In this document: positions 7,626 through 17,220 of the stretch, one piece after another
Position numbering within the stretch: position 1 is the first letter of the stretch
How the letters are laid out: every line of letters starts with the position of its first letter
NCBI RefSeq assembly: GCF_030388325.1
Contig: NZ_CP103794.1
Coordinates: 1,736,001 to 1,800,000, forward strand
Reading direction: 5' to 3'
Length of the DNA: 64,000 nt
DNA from: Flavobacterium johnsoniae
Lineage (GTDB): Bacteria; Bacteroidota; Bacteroidia; Flavobacteriales; Flavobacteriaceae
The notes under the pieces: model-generated
The model's database searches: none
What the model was told of the DNA's origin: nothing
The model's input: only the letters and a program-made list of their open reading frames with translations
Program-made: the position numbers and the translations under genes

Positions 7626-8960
7626 ATGAAAAAGGTGGGTAACCATAATTCGATCTCAAGAAAATTGCTGTTTGGCTTATCGCTGACGTTAATTTTCTCC
7701 CTAACTTCATTTGCTCAAGATGCTGCTGCTCCGGCGGCGCCTGAAGCTGCGGCTGCTGCTCCAGCTGCGGGAGGCGGTGATCCAGTAAAAGGGAAGGAAC
7801 TTTTTAATGCAAATTGCGCTGCATGTCACAAATTAGATGCTAAATCAACAGGTCCTGCTTTAAGGGGTGTTGCTGCTAAGCATGATATGGCTTGGATTTA
7901 CAAGTGGGTGCATAACAGTTCTGACATGATTAAGTCAGGTGATCCTGTTGCTGTTAAACTTTTTGAGGAAAATAACAAATCTGTTATGACTTCTTTTCCT
8001 CAATTGTCTGAAGGTGATATTGATAATATTATCGCTTATACTTCTGAAGTTAAAAAAGATCCAGTTCCAGCTGCTGGTACAGCTGCAACTCCTCCTGGTA
8101 CTAATGTTGAAGGTGGCGGAATTTCAAACAATATTATTTTAGGAGCTCTTGCTCTGGTAATGGCTATCTTAGTTGTGATGTTGTTCATGGTGAACAAGGT
8201 TTTAACTAAGGTTGCAAATAAGAATGGTATTGAGGTTGCTCCTAAAGAGGCTAGAACTCCAATCTGGAAAGCTTTCGTTAAAAATCAATTTTTGGTTTTA
8301 GTAACTTCTATCTTTTTGCTTTTGGCAAGTGGTTATTTTGTTTACGGTTACTTAATGCAAGTAGGTGTAGATCAGAATTATGAGCCAATTCAGCCAATTC
8401 ATTATTCTCACAAAATTCACGCTGGTGATAACGAAATCAATTGTAAATATTGTCACTCTGCTGCACGTGTAAGTAAAACAGCTGGTATTCCTTCTTTAAA
8501 TGTTTGTATGAACTGTCATAAAAATATTTCTGAAGTTGCTGAAACAACTGCTACTCCTGAGTACAGCAAAGCTTTTTACGATGCGCAGATTCAAAAATTA
8601 TATGATGCTGTTGGATGGGATAAAGCAAAACAAGCTTACACTGGAAAAACGCAGCCTGTTAAATGGGTTCGTATTCATAACCTTCCTGATTTTGTTTACT
8701 TCAATCACTCACAGCACGTTTCTGTTGCTGGAATTGAATGTCAAACTTGTCACGGACCAGTTCAGGAATTTGAGATCATGAAGCAATACTCTAAATTAAC
8801 AATGGGATGGTGTGTTGATTGCCATAGAAAAACTGATGTTAAGATGGAAGGTAACGCTTACTATGACAAAATTCATGCTGAGCTTTCTAAAAAATACGGT
8901 GTAGAGAAATTAACTGCAGCGCAAATGGGAGGTTTAGAATGTGGTAAATGCCACTATTAA
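7626..8960 (+). CDS. actA: Alternative complex III multiheme cytochrome c subunit ActA
   Basis: A 444-aa periplasm-facing c-type cytochrome that carries electrons from ACIII toward the oxidase. It has a signal peptide (about 1-31), an Ala/Pro-rich linker, and a fused monoheme cytochrome c domain with C64-AA-C67-H68. Two membrane helices follow (about 165-190 and 215-240), then a pentaheme domain with CxxCH at C273, C294, C372, C396 and C439, six heme sites in all. The last motif is two residues from the C terminus. The frame is open upstream to a GTG at 7557, but the ATG at 7626 gives a clean signal peptide. It is the first gene of actABCDEF-coxB-coxA. Confidence 0.92.
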   Translation: MKKVGNHNSISRKLLFGLSLTLIFSLTSFAQDAAAPAAPEAAAAAPAAGGGDPVKGKELFNANCAACHKLDAKSTGPALRGVAAKHDMAWIYKWVHNSSDMIKSGDPVAVKLFEENNKSVMTSFPQLSEGDIDNIIAYTSEVKKDPVPAAGTAATPPGTNVEGGGISNNIILGALALVMAILVVMLFMVNKVLTKVANKNGIEVAPKEARTPIWKAFVKNQFLVLVTSIFLLLASGYFVYGYLMQVGVDQNYEPIQPIHYSHKIHAGDNEINCKYCHSAARVSKTAGIPSLNVCMNCHKNISEVAETTATPEYSKAFYDAQIQKLYDAVGWDKAKQAYTGKTQPVKWVRIHNLPDFVYFNHSQHVSVAGIECQTCHGPVQEFEIMKQYSKLTMGWCVDCHRKTDVKMEGNAYYDKIHAELSKKYGVEKLTAAQMGGLECGKCHY

Positions 8961-8992
8961 TCGATTTATTAAGATTTTAATATATATATACA

Positions 8993-11900
8993 ATGTCATC
9001 AAACAAAAAATACTGGAAAAGTGTTGAAGAGCTAGAAAATAGCTCTATTGTTGAGGCGCTTAGAAATAACGAATTTGTTGAAGAAATTCCTACTGATGAG
9101 TTTTTAGGTAATGCTGATGCTTTATCTACATCAGGAACTTCACGTCGTGACTTTTTAAAGTACGTAGGGTTTAGTACTGCAGCTGTTACTTTGGCTGCTT
9201 GCGAAGGTCCAGTTCACAAGTCTATCCCTTATGTTTTACAACCAGAACAAATCATTCCTGGTGTTGCGGATTATTATGCAACTACTGTTTTTGATGGTTT
9301 TGATTTTGCTAACCTTTTGGTTAAAACTCGTGAGGGTCGTCCAATTAAAATTGAAAACAATACAATTGCTGGTGCTAAATTTGCAGCGAATGCAAGAATT
9401 CATGCTTCTATTTTAGGATTGTATGATAGTGGTCGTTTAAAAGAGCCTAAAGTAGATGGTAAAAATTCTACTTGGTCAGCAGTTGATTTAAAAATTAAAT
9501 CAAGCTTAGCTGATGCAAAAGCTAAAGGAGGACAAGTTGTATTATTGACTAATACTTTAGCTAGTCCATCTACAGAAAAGTTAATTGCTGAATTTATTGC
9601 TAAAAATCCAAATGCAAAACATGTGGTTTATGATGCAGTTTCTTCATCAGAAGCTTTAGATGCTTTTGAATCAGTTTATGGTCAAAGAGCTTTAGTTGAT
9701 TACGATTTTTCGAAAGCTTCATTAATCGTATCTGTTGGTGCTGATTTCTTAGGAGACTGGCAAGGTGGTGGATATGATTCTGGATATGCAAAAGGCCGTA
9801 TTCCTCAAAATGGAAAAATGTCTCGTCATTTTCAGTTTGAATCAAACATGACATTGTCTGGAGCGGCTGCTGATAAGCGTGTTCCGATGACTAGTGCTGT
9901 TCAAAAACAGGCTTTAGTTCAAATTTATAATATTATTACAGGTGCTTCTGTTCCTGTTGCTTTAGACGGAAACGTTAAGGCTGAAGTAGTAAAAGCTGCA
10001 CAACAGCTTAAAGCTGCTGGATCAAAAGGAGTTTTAGTATCTGGAATTGAAGATAAAAATGCTCAATTATTAGTTTTAGCTATCAATCAAGTATTAGCTA
10101 GCGAAGCTTTTAGTACTGCAGGAGCAAGACAAATTAGAAAAGGTTCTAATGCTGTTGTTTCGCAGTTGATTAAAGATTTGAATGCAGGAAGTGTTCATAC
10201 TTTAATTATGAGTGGTGTTAATCCGGTTTATACATTAGCTGATTCTGCTGCTTTTGTTTCTGGATTGAAAAAAGTTAAAACTTCTGTTGTTTTTGCATTA
10301 AAAGAAGATGAGACTGCATCAATTGTAAATGTTGCAGCTCCAGCTCCTCATTATTTAGAGTCTTGGGGTGATGTTGAAATTACAAGCGGAACTTATAGTT
10401 TAACTCAACCAACTATCCGTCCTATTTTCAATACAAAACAATTTCAAGATGTTTTATTGTCATTAAATGGTGCTGCTGGTACTTTTTATGATTACTTAAA
10501 AGCTAACTCAGGAATATTTACTGCAGGTTCTTCTTGGAATAAAGTTTTGCATGATGGTGTAGCTGTTGTAGGATCTACAGCATTATCTGGAGGAGCTATT
10601 GATGCTGCTTCTGCTGCAAATGCTGTTGCTAAATCTAAATCAGCTGGAGAGTATGAGTTAGTGTTATACACTAAAACAGGTTTAGGAGACGGACAACATG
10701 CAAACAATCCTTGGTTGCAAGAGTTTCCAGATCCAATTACAAGAGTTTCTTGGGATAACTATGTTACAGTTTCTAATGCAGATGCTAAAAAACTTGGTTT
10801 GTCAAACGAAATTGTTGCAAACGGAGGTTTAAATGGTAGTTATGCTACTATTACTGTTGACGGAGTTAAATTAGAAAATGTACCGGTTATCGTTCAGCCA
10901 GGTCAAGCGGTTGGTACTGTTGGTCTAGCTCTCGGATATGGACGTAAAGCTTCTCTAAAAGAAGAAATGCAAGTAGGTTTAAATGCTTACGCTTTATATA
11001 AAGGATTTAATGGAGTACAATCTGTATCTATAGTAAAGGCTGGAGGAGAACATGAATTTGCTTGTGTTCAAGGTCAGAAAACATTAATGGGTAGAGGAGA
11101 TATCATTAAAGAAACTACTTTAGAAGTATTTAATACTAAAGATGCAGAACATTGGAATGAAAAGCCAATGGTATCTTTAGATCACCAAGAAGTTGAGGCA
11201 ACAACTGTTGACTTATGGGAATCCTTTGATCGTACTACGGGTCACCACTTCAACTTATCAATTGACTTAAATGCTTGTACTGGATGTGGTGCTTGTGTTA
11301 TTGCTTGTCATGCTGAAAACAACGTTCCAGTTGTAGGTAAAGCTGAAGTTAGAAGAAGCCGTGATATGCACTGGTTGCGCATCGATAGATACTATTCTTC
11401 TGAAAGTACATTTGAAGGTGATAATGAAAGAAAAGAAGGAATCGCTGGTTTATCAAGTTCATTATCTACATTTAATGAAATGGAAAAACCTGGAGATAAT
11501 CCACAGGTAGCATTCCAACCAGTAATGTGTCAGCACTGTAACCACGCACCTTGTGAAACAGTTTGTCCTGTTGCTGCTACATCTCATGGTCGTCAAGGTC
11601 AAAACCATATGGCATACAACAGATGTGTTGGTACTCGTTACTGTGCAAATAACTGTCCTTATAAAGTACGTCGTTTTAACTGGTTCTTGTATAACAAAAA
11701 CAGCGAATTCGATTATCATATGAATGACGATTTAGGTCGTATGGTGTTAAACCCAGACGTAAACGTTCGTTCTCGTGGAGTTATGGAAAAATGTTCTTTC
11801 TGTATCCAAAGTACTCAAGCTGTAATTCTTCAAGCAAAACGTGAAGGTAGAGTAGTGGCAAAAGATGAGTTCAACAATGCTTGTGCTTGTTCTGCTGCTT

Positions 11901-12049
11901 GTTCTTCTGGAGCTATGGTTTTTGGAGATGTTAATGATAAAGAAAGTGAAGTTGCTAAACTTGCTGAAAGCGAAAGAGCTTATCACTTATTAGAGCATGT
12001 GGGTACAAAACCAAATGTTTTCTATCATGTAAAAGTTAGAAATACTTAG
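8993..12049 (+). CDS. actB: ACIII iron-sulfur subunit ActB (fused B1-B2)
   Basis: A 1018-aa subunit related to the Mo-bis-MGD oxidoreductase catalytic chain fused to its ferredoxin-like partner. The N terminus has a Tat-type signal, TSRRDFLKYVGF (R51-R52), leading into LAAC70, a possible lipidation cysteine. Residues about 80-730 form the molybdopterin-oxidoreductase-like part, which in this family does not hold molybdenum. From C762 a ferredoxin-type region carries C762-xx-C765-xx-C768-xxx-C772, C846-xx-C849-xxxx-C854-xxx-C858, CVGTRYCANNCP and CSFC plus CACSAAC, ligands for about four Fe-S clusters. It relays electrons from menaquinol to ActA. Confidence 0.94.
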   Translation: MSSNKKYWKSVEELENSSIVEALRNNEFVEEIPTDEFLGNADALSTSGTSRRDFLKYVGFSTAAVTLAACEGPVHKSIPYVLQPEQIIPGVADYYATTVFDGFDFANLLVKTREGRPIKIENNTIAGAKFAANARIHASILGLYDSGRLKEPKVDGKNSTWSAVDLKIKSSLADAKAKGGQVVLLTNTLASPSTEKLIAEFIAKNPNAKHVVYDAVSSSEALDAFESVYGQRALVDYDFSKASLIVSVGADFLGDWQGGGYDSGYAKGRIPQNGKMSRHFQFESNMTLSGAAADKRVPMTSAVQKQALVQIYNIITGASVPVALDGNVKAEVVKAAQQLKAAGSKGVLVSGIEDKNAQLLVLAINQVLASEAFSTAGARQIRKGSNAVVSQLIKDLNAGSVHTLIMSGVNPVYTLADSAAFVSGLKKVKTSVVFALKEDETASIVNVAAPAPHYLESWGDVEITSGTYSLTQPTIRPIFNTKQFQDVLLSLNGAAGTFYDYLKANSGIFTAGSSWNKVLHDGVAVVGSTALSGGAIDAASAANAVAKSKSAGEYELVLYTKTGLGDGQHANNPWLQEFPDPITRVSWDNYVTVSNADAKKLGLSNEIVANGGLNGSYATITVDGVKLENVPVIVQPGQAVGTVGLALGYGRKASLKEEMQVGLNAYALYKGFNGVQSVSIVKAGGEHEFACVQGQKTLMGRGDIIKETTLEVFNTKDAEHWNEKPMVSLDHQEVEATTVDLWESFDRTTGHHFNLSIDLNACTGCGACVIACHAENNVPVVGKAEVRRSRDMHWLRIDRYYSSESTFEGDNERKEGIAGLSSSLSTFNEMEKPGDNPQVAFQPVMCQHCNHAPCETVCPVAATSHGRQGQNHMAYNRCVGTRYCANNCPYKVRRFNWFLYNKNSEFDYHMNDDLGRMVLNPDVNVRSRGVMEKCSFCIQSTQAVILQAKREGRVVAKDEFNNACACSAACSSGAMVFGDVNDKESEVAKLAESERAYHLLEHVGTKPNVFYHVKVRNT

Positions 12050-12083
12050 AAAAATTATTAATTAAGAAACAATATAAAGGATT

Positions 12084-13487
12084 ATGTCGTCTCATTACGA
12101 AGCACCCATTAGAAAACCTTTAGTTATAGGTGATAAATCATATCACGATGTAACTGTAGATGTGGCAGCGCCTGTTGAAGGACCTGCAAATAAACAATGG
12201 TGGATTGTATTTACAATCGCATTAGTAGCCTTCCTTTGGGGGTTAGGTTGTATAATTTACACCGTATCTACCGGTATCGGAACATGGGGATTAAATAAAA
12301 CAGTTGGTTGGGCTTGGGATATCACTAACTTCGTTTGGTGGGTAGGTATTGGTCACGCCGGAACATTAATTTCTGCGGTATTATTACTTTTCCGTCAACG
12401 TTGGAGAATGGCTATTAACCGTTCTGCAGAAGCAATGACTATCTTCTCGGTAGTTCAAGCGGGGCTATTTCCAATCATTCACATGGGACGTCCATGGTTA
12501 GCATACTGGGTATTGCCTATTCCAAACCAGTTTGGATCTCTTTGGGTAAACTTTAACTCACCATTACTTTGGGACGTATTTGCGATTTCAACGTATCTTT
12601 CAGTATCATTAGTTTTCTGGTGGACTGGTTTATTACCTGACTTTGCAATGCTTCGTGATAGAGCTATAACTCCATTTAACAAAAGAGTTTATTCTATTTT
12701 AAGTTTTGGATGGAGCGGTAGAGCAAAAGACTGGCAGCGTTTTGAAGAGGTGTCTTTAGTGTTAGCTGGTTTAGCGACTCCACTTGTACTTTCTGTACAC
12801 ACAATTGTATCTATGGACTTTGCTACTTCTGTAATTCCTGGATGGCATACAACAATTTTCCCTCCATACTTCGTTGCTGGAGCGGTTTTCTCTGGATTCG
12901 CGATGGTAAATACATTGTTGATTGTTATGAGAAAAGTTTCTAATCTTGAAGCATACATTACGTTACAGCATATTGAGTTAATGAATATCATTATCATGAT
13001 TACTGGATCTATTGTTGGTGTAGCTTACATTACTGAGCTGTTCGTAGCTTGGTATTCAGGAGTAGAGTATGAGCAATATGCATTTTTAAACAGAGCTACT
13101 GGACCTTACTGGTGGGCATATTGGTCGATGATGACATGTAATGTGTTCTCTCCTCAGTTCATGTGGTTCAAAAAATTAAGAACAAGTATCATGTTCTCAT
13201 TCATTATTTCGATTGTTGTAAACATCGGTATGTGGTTCGAAAGATTTGTAATTATTGTTACTTCTTTACATAGAGATTACCTTCCATCTTCGTGGACAAT
13301 GTTCTCACCAACATTTGTTGATATTGGAATTTTCATTGGAACAATTGGTTTCTTCTTCGTATTGTTTTTATTGTATTCAAGAACTTTCCCTGTAATTGCT
13401 CAGGCAGAGGTTAAAACAATTTTGAAAGGAACAGGAGATAATTATATTAGAGAAAGAGCAAACAGTAAAGATTCACATCATGAGTAA
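12084..13487 (+). CDS. actC: ACIII quinol-binding membrane subunit ActC (NrfD family)
   Basis: A 467-aa polytopic protein of the NrfD/PsrC family with about ten predicted membrane helices, the first near residue 38 (WWIVFTIALVAFLWGLG). It is the likely menaquinol oxidation site of ACIII, passing electrons to the Fe-S clusters of ActB. Conserved family features include FVWWVGIGHAGTLISAVLLL and HIGRP-like HMGRPW on neighbouring helices. The gene is 34 nt after actB, and its last 8 nt overlap the start of actD, consistent with translational coupling. Confidence 0.94.
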   Translation: MSSHYEAPIRKPLVIGDKSYHDVTVDVAAPVEGPANKQWWIVFTIALVAFLWGLGCIIYTVSTGIGTWGLNKTVGWAWDITNFVWWVGIGHAGTLISAVLLLFRQRWRMAINRSAEAMTIFSVVQAGLFPIIHMGRPWLAYWVLPIPNQFGSLWVNFNSPLLWDVFAISTYLSVSLVFWWTGLLPDFAMLRDRAITPFNKRVYSILSFGWSGRAKDWQRFEEVSLVLAGLATPLVLSVHTIVSMDFATSVIPGWHTTIFPPYFVAGAVFSGFAMVNTLLIVMRKVSNLEAYITLQHIELMNIIIMITGSIVGVAYITELFVAWYSGVEYEQYAFLNRATGPYWWAYWSMMTCNVFSPQFMWFKKLRTSIMFSFIISIVVNIGMWFERFVIIVTSLHRDYLPSSWTMFSPTFVDIGIFIGTIGFFFVLFLLYSRTFPVIAQAEVKTILKGTGDNYIRERANSKDSHHE

Positions 13488-14004
13488 TAAAGTTATATAC
13501 GCCATTTATAATGACGATGACGTTTTGATGGATGCAGTAAAGAAAACTAGAGCTGCTCATCATCATATTGAGGAGGTTTTTACTCCATTCCCAGTTCACG
13601 GATTGGATAAAGCAATGGGATTAGCACCAACAAGATTAGCAATATGTGCTTTTTTATATGGATGTGTTGGTATCTCTGTTGCAACAACAATGATGTCTTA
13701 TATCATGATTCATGATTGGCCTCAAGATATTGGAGGTAAACCAAGTTTTAGTTTTATTCAAAACATGCCTTCATTCGTGCCAATTATGTTTGAGATGACT
13801 GTATTTTTTGCAGCTCACTTAATGGTAATTACTTTTTACATGAGAAGTAGATTATGGCCATTTAAAGAAGCAGAAAATCCAGATGTAAGAACAACGGATG
13901 ATCACTTCTTAATGGAAGTTTCAGTAAATGATAACGAGACAGAATTGGTTTCTTTTTTCGAAGCAACTGGTGCTGTTGAAGTTAAAGTAATAGAAAAGAA
14001 TTAA
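13480..14004 (+). CDS. actD: ACIII membrane subunit ActD (DUF3341)
   Basis: A 174-aa protein with a soluble N-terminal alpha/beta part (about 1-50, IYAIYNDDDVLMDAVKKTR), two membrane helices (about 55-80 and 100-125) and a soluble C-terminal tail. This matches the DUF3341 family and the usual size of ActD. The N-terminal part lies in the cytoplasm and contributes to complex assembly; no cofactor motif is present. The start codon lies within the end of actC (8-nt overlap), and actE follows after 8 nt. Confidence 0.92.
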   Translation: MSNKVIYAIYNDDDVLMDAVKKTRAAHHHIEEVFTPFPVHGLDKAMGLAPTRLAICAFLYGCVGISVATTMMSYIMIHDWPQDIGGKPSFSFIQNMPSFVPIMFEMTVFFAAHLMVITFYMRSRLWPFKEAENPDVRTTDDHFLMEVSVNDNETELVSFFEATGAVEVKVIEKN

Positions 14005-14012
14005 TTGTAGCT

Positions 14013-14558
14013 ATGAAAAGGATATATAAAATAACACTTTTAGTTGGTATAACTATTTTAGTTTCTTCTTGCCACAATAATTCGGCACCGAACTATCAGT
14101 ATTTTCCAAATATGTATGAGTCTGTTGCTTATGAGCCATACACAGAAGCAAAAATATTTAAAGGAGGAAAAGAAGGACAGCTTCCTGTTGCAGGAACTAT
14201 TAATAGAGGTTTTGAGCCTTACGAATATGAAAATTCAACTGCTGGTTACGAATTAGCAAAAGCTAATTTAAAATCTCCTTTGGATTCTATTGAGAGAAAT
14301 TCTGGAAAAGGAAAAGAACTTTTCGAAATTTACTGTATCAGCTGTCATGGTGCAACTGGTAACGGTAAAGGTAAATTGGTTGAAAGAGAAAAATTTCTTG
14401 GGGTACCTAGCTATAAAGACAGAGAAATCACTGAGGGAAGTATCTTTCACGTTGAGACTTATGGTTTGAATGCAATGGGTTCACATGCAAATCAATTAAG
14501 TGCTCACGAACGTTGGTTAGTTGCTGACTATGTTCTGAAACTAAAAAGCCAATTATAA
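14013..14558 (+). CDS. actE: ACIII monoheme cytochrome c lipoprotein ActE
   Basis: A 181-aa lipoprotein: hydrophobic signal ending LVSSC20, the lipidation cysteine. The mature protein has one cytochrome c domain with C108-IS-C111-H112 and a candidate distal methionine in LNAMGSH (near residue 156). It is anchored on the periplasmic side and, in the ACIII family, provides a monoheme electron carrier beside ActA. It sits between actD and actF with short gaps. Confidence 0.93.
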   Translation: MKRIYKITLLVGITILVSSCHNNSAPNYQYFPNMYESVAYEPYTEAKIFKGGKEGQLPVAGTINRGFEPYEYENSTAGYELAKANLKSPLDSIERNSGKGKELFEIYCISCHGATGNGKGKLVEREKFLGVPSYKDREITEGSIFHVETYGLNAMGSHANQLSAHERWLVADYVLKLKSQL

Positions 14559-14585
14559 TTGTTGAACAAACTGATCGTAATAGAT

Positions 14586-15980
14586 ATGTATACATTTTCA
14601 AGTAAATTAAAAACTTTTTCTATCATCTTAATGGCCGTTGGTTTATTAGGAATTGGGTATGGTTTTTTAAGTGCACCAAAAGATATTCAAGAAGTTGAAA
14701 AAATACTAGCTGCAGATGAACATGGTTCTCATGGTGCTGCACATGAAGAAAAAGCGGAGGCATCTCACAAAGAAGCAGGTCATCATGAGGCTGCTGAAGC
14801 ATCACATGATTCTCACAAAGTTGCTGAGCATGCTGAAGTTTCTGGTGCAAATGAGCACGAAAAACATTTAGAGCATGTACTGCACCAATTACAAAATAAA
14901 CCTTGGTCTGCAGTTTATGTTGCTTGTATTTTCTTTTTACTGCTTTCTATGGGAGTTTTAGCTTTTTACGCTATTCAACAAGTTGCTCAGGCAGGTTGGT
15001 CTCCAGTTTTGTTTAGAGTTATGCAAGGTATTACAGCTTACTTGCCAGCTGGTTCTGTAATTTTCTTTATACTTTTAGTATTATGTGGATTACATTTTAA
15101 TCATATTTTCGTTTGGTTAGGTGAAGGTGTAACAGATCCTAAGAGTCCAAACTACGATGCTATTATTGCAGGTAAGTCAGGGTATTTGAACTTTCCTTTT
15201 TGGATTGCAAGAGCTTTCATCTTTTTATTAGGATGGAATATTTACCGTCATATTTCTAGAAAAAACTGTTTAGCACAAGATGAAGCAAATGATGATCTTT
15301 ACTACAAAAAGAATTTCAAAGCTTCTGCTGGATTTTTAGTTTTCTTTATCGTTTCTGAGTCTATTATGTCTTGGGATTGGATTATGTCTTTTGATCCACA
15401 CTGGTTCAGTACGTTATTTGGATGGTATGTATTCGCCTCTTTCTTTGTAAGTGGTATTACTACTATTGCTTTGGTAACTATATATTTAAAATCAAAAGGA
15501 TATTTAGAGTATGTAAATACAAGTCATATTCACGATTTAGCTAAATTTATGTTTGGTATTAGTGTTTTCTGGACTTATTTATGGTTCTCTCAATTTATGC
15601 TAATCTGGTATGCTAACATTCCAGAAGAGGTTACTTATTTTGTAACAAGAATTCAATTGTATAATTTGCCTTTCTTTGGAGCGGTTGTTATGAATTTTGT
15701 TTTCCCATTATTAATATTAATCAATACTGACTTTAAACGTCTTAGCTGGGTTATTGTTATGGCGGGTGTTGTAATATTATTAGGCCATTATGTTGATTTC
15801 TTTAATATGATTATGCCTGGTACAGTTGGAGACAAATGGTTTATTGGAGTTCCTGAAATTGCATCGATTCTTTTCTTCTTAGGGTTGTTTATATTTGTTG
15901 TATTTACTGCATTAACTAAATCTCCTTTGCTAGCAAAAAGAAATCCTTTCATCGAAGAAAGTAAACATTTTCATTATTAA
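14586..15980 (+). CDS. actF: ACIII quinol:cytochrome c oxidoreductase membrane subunit ActF
   Basis: A 464-aa polytopic protein with about ten membrane helices, a distant relative of NrfD/ActC and the second large membrane subunit of ACIII. The open frame extends to a TTG at 14559, but MYTFSSKLKTFS at 14586 matches the usual start and leads into the first helix (FSIILMAVGLLGIGYGF). Between the first two helices (residues about 44-102) is a hydrophilic loop with 13 histidines, plus many Ala, Glu and Lys. Whether it binds metals is unknown. Later family motifs such as SWDWIMSFDPHWFSTLFG are intact. Confidence 0.92.
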   Translation: MYTFSSKLKTFSIILMAVGLLGIGYGFLSAPKDIQEVEKILAADEHGSHGAAHEEKAEASHKEAGHHEAAEASHDSHKVAEHAEVSGANEHEKHLEHVLHQLQNKPWSAVYVACIFFLLLSMGVLAFYAIQQVAQAGWSPVLFRVMQGITAYLPAGSVIFFILLVLCGLHFNHIFVWLGEGVTDPKSPNYDAIIAGKSGYLNFPFWIARAFIFLLGWNIYRHISRKNCLAQDEANDDLYYKKNFKASAGFLVFFIVSESIMSWDWIMSFDPHWFSTLFGWYVFASFFVSGITTIALVTIYLKSKGYLEYVNTSHIHDLAKFMFGISVFWTYLWFSQFMLIWYANIPEEVTYFVTRIQLYNLPFFGAVVMNFVFPLLILINTDFKRLSWVIVMAGVVILLGHYVDFFNMIMPGTVGDKWFIGVPEIASILFFLGLFIFVVFTALTKSPLLAKRNPFIEESKHFHY

Positions 15981-15999
15981 TATTTAAAGAAATAAACAG

Positions 16000-17190
16000 A
16001 TGACAAGTTTGTTGGTAATTATAGTTGTAGTTTTATTAGCAGTTGCATTATGGCAATTGACCAAGATATTTGATCTTACTCAAGTAGGAGCATCTTCGGA
16101 CGATTCTCAAGTTGCATCGGATAATGATAATAATATTCAAGGATATGTTATGTTTGGCTTCTTGGCATTCATATATATATTTACTATTTATGGTTTGCTA
16201 AAATGGGGTGGTTTAGCGCTTCATACTCCTGCTTCTGAGCATGGACTTTTAGTAGATAATTTAATGAATATTACTTGGGTTTTAATTTTTGTAGTTCAAT
16301 TTATTACTCAAGGTCTACTATATTGGTTTTCTTTTAAAAATAGAGGAAATAAAGATAAAAAAGCATTGTTTTTTGCAGATAGTAATAAGTTAGAAGCAAT
16401 TTGGAGTATTATTCCTTCAGTAGTTTTAGCATGTTTAATTCTTTATGGATTATATGCTTGGAATAATATTATGTTTGTTGATAAAGATGAGGATGTTATT
16501 GAAATTGAACTATATGCTCAGCAATTTAAATGGACTGCAAGATATGCAGGTGCAGATAATACTTTAGGTAAAGCAAACGTAAGATTAATTGAGGGTGTAA
16601 ATACTTTAGGAGTTGATATGTCTGATAAAAACTCTCAAGATGATATTGTAGTTTCTGAATTACATATTCCTAAAGGAAAAAAAGTTCACTTTAAAATGCG
16701 TTCTCAAGACGTTTTACACTCAGCATATTTTCCTCACTTTAGAGCACAAATGAACTGTGTTCCTGGTATGGTTACTGAATTTGCTTTCGTTCCAACTTAC
16801 ACTACAGCAGAGTATAGAGAATTACCATTTATGGTTGAAAAAGTTGCGCACATCAATAAACTTAGAGCTGAAAAAAGCGTTGAGTTAGTTGCAAAAGGTG
16901 GTACAGCTTTAGATCCTTACACATTTGATTACTTGTTATTATGTAATAAAATCTGTGGAGCTTCTCATTACAATATGCAAATGAAAGTTGTTGTTGATAC
17001 TCCAGAAGACTATAAAAAATGGTTAAGTGAGAAAACAACTTTAGCTCAAGATATTAAAGCGGCAGCTGCTGCTGAGAAACCAGCTGAAGGAACTGCACCA
17101 GCTACAGATAGTGCTGCAAAAGTAATCGATACTGTTAAGGCAGTTGTTGATACAGTAAAAGCTGCAGTAGCTAAAGTTGCAATGAAATAA
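16000..17190 (+). CDS. coxB: Cytochrome c oxidase subunit II
   Basis: A 396-aa subunit of the aa3-type terminal oxidase that takes electrons at the CuA centre. It has four predicted membrane helices (about 3-25, 48-68, 85-110, 137-157), two more than the canonical subunit II. The periplasmic cupredoxin domain carries the CuA ligands: an upstream histidine in DVLHSAYFPHF and C315-NKI-C319-GAS-H323-YN-M326. The tail (about 350-396) is an Ala/Lys/Val-rich low-complexity segment. Located 19 nt after actF, it is co-transcribed with ACIII, in line with an ACIII-oxidase supercomplex. Confidence 0.95.
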   Translation: MTSLLVIIVVVLLAVALWQLTKIFDLTQVGASSDDSQVASDNDNNIQGYVMFGFLAFIYIFTIYGLLKWGGLALHTPASEHGLLVDNLMNITWVLIFVVQFITQGLLYWFSFKNRGNKDKKALFFADSNKLEAIWSIIPSVVLACLILYGLYAWNNIMFVDKDEDVIEIELYAQQFKWTARYAGADNTLGKANVRLIEGVNTLGVDMSDKNSQDDIVVSELHIPKGKKVHFKMRSQDVLHSAYFPHFRAQMNCVPGMVTEFAFVPTYTTAEYRELPFMVEKVAHINKLRAEKSVELVAKGGTALDPYTFDYLLLCNKICGASHYNMQMKVVVDTPEDYKKWLSEKTTLAQDIKAAAAAEKPAEGTAPATDSAAKVIDTVKAVVDTVKAAVAKVAMK

Positions 17191-17220
17191 TATTATTTAG
17201 AAAATTTAAAGTACACATAT

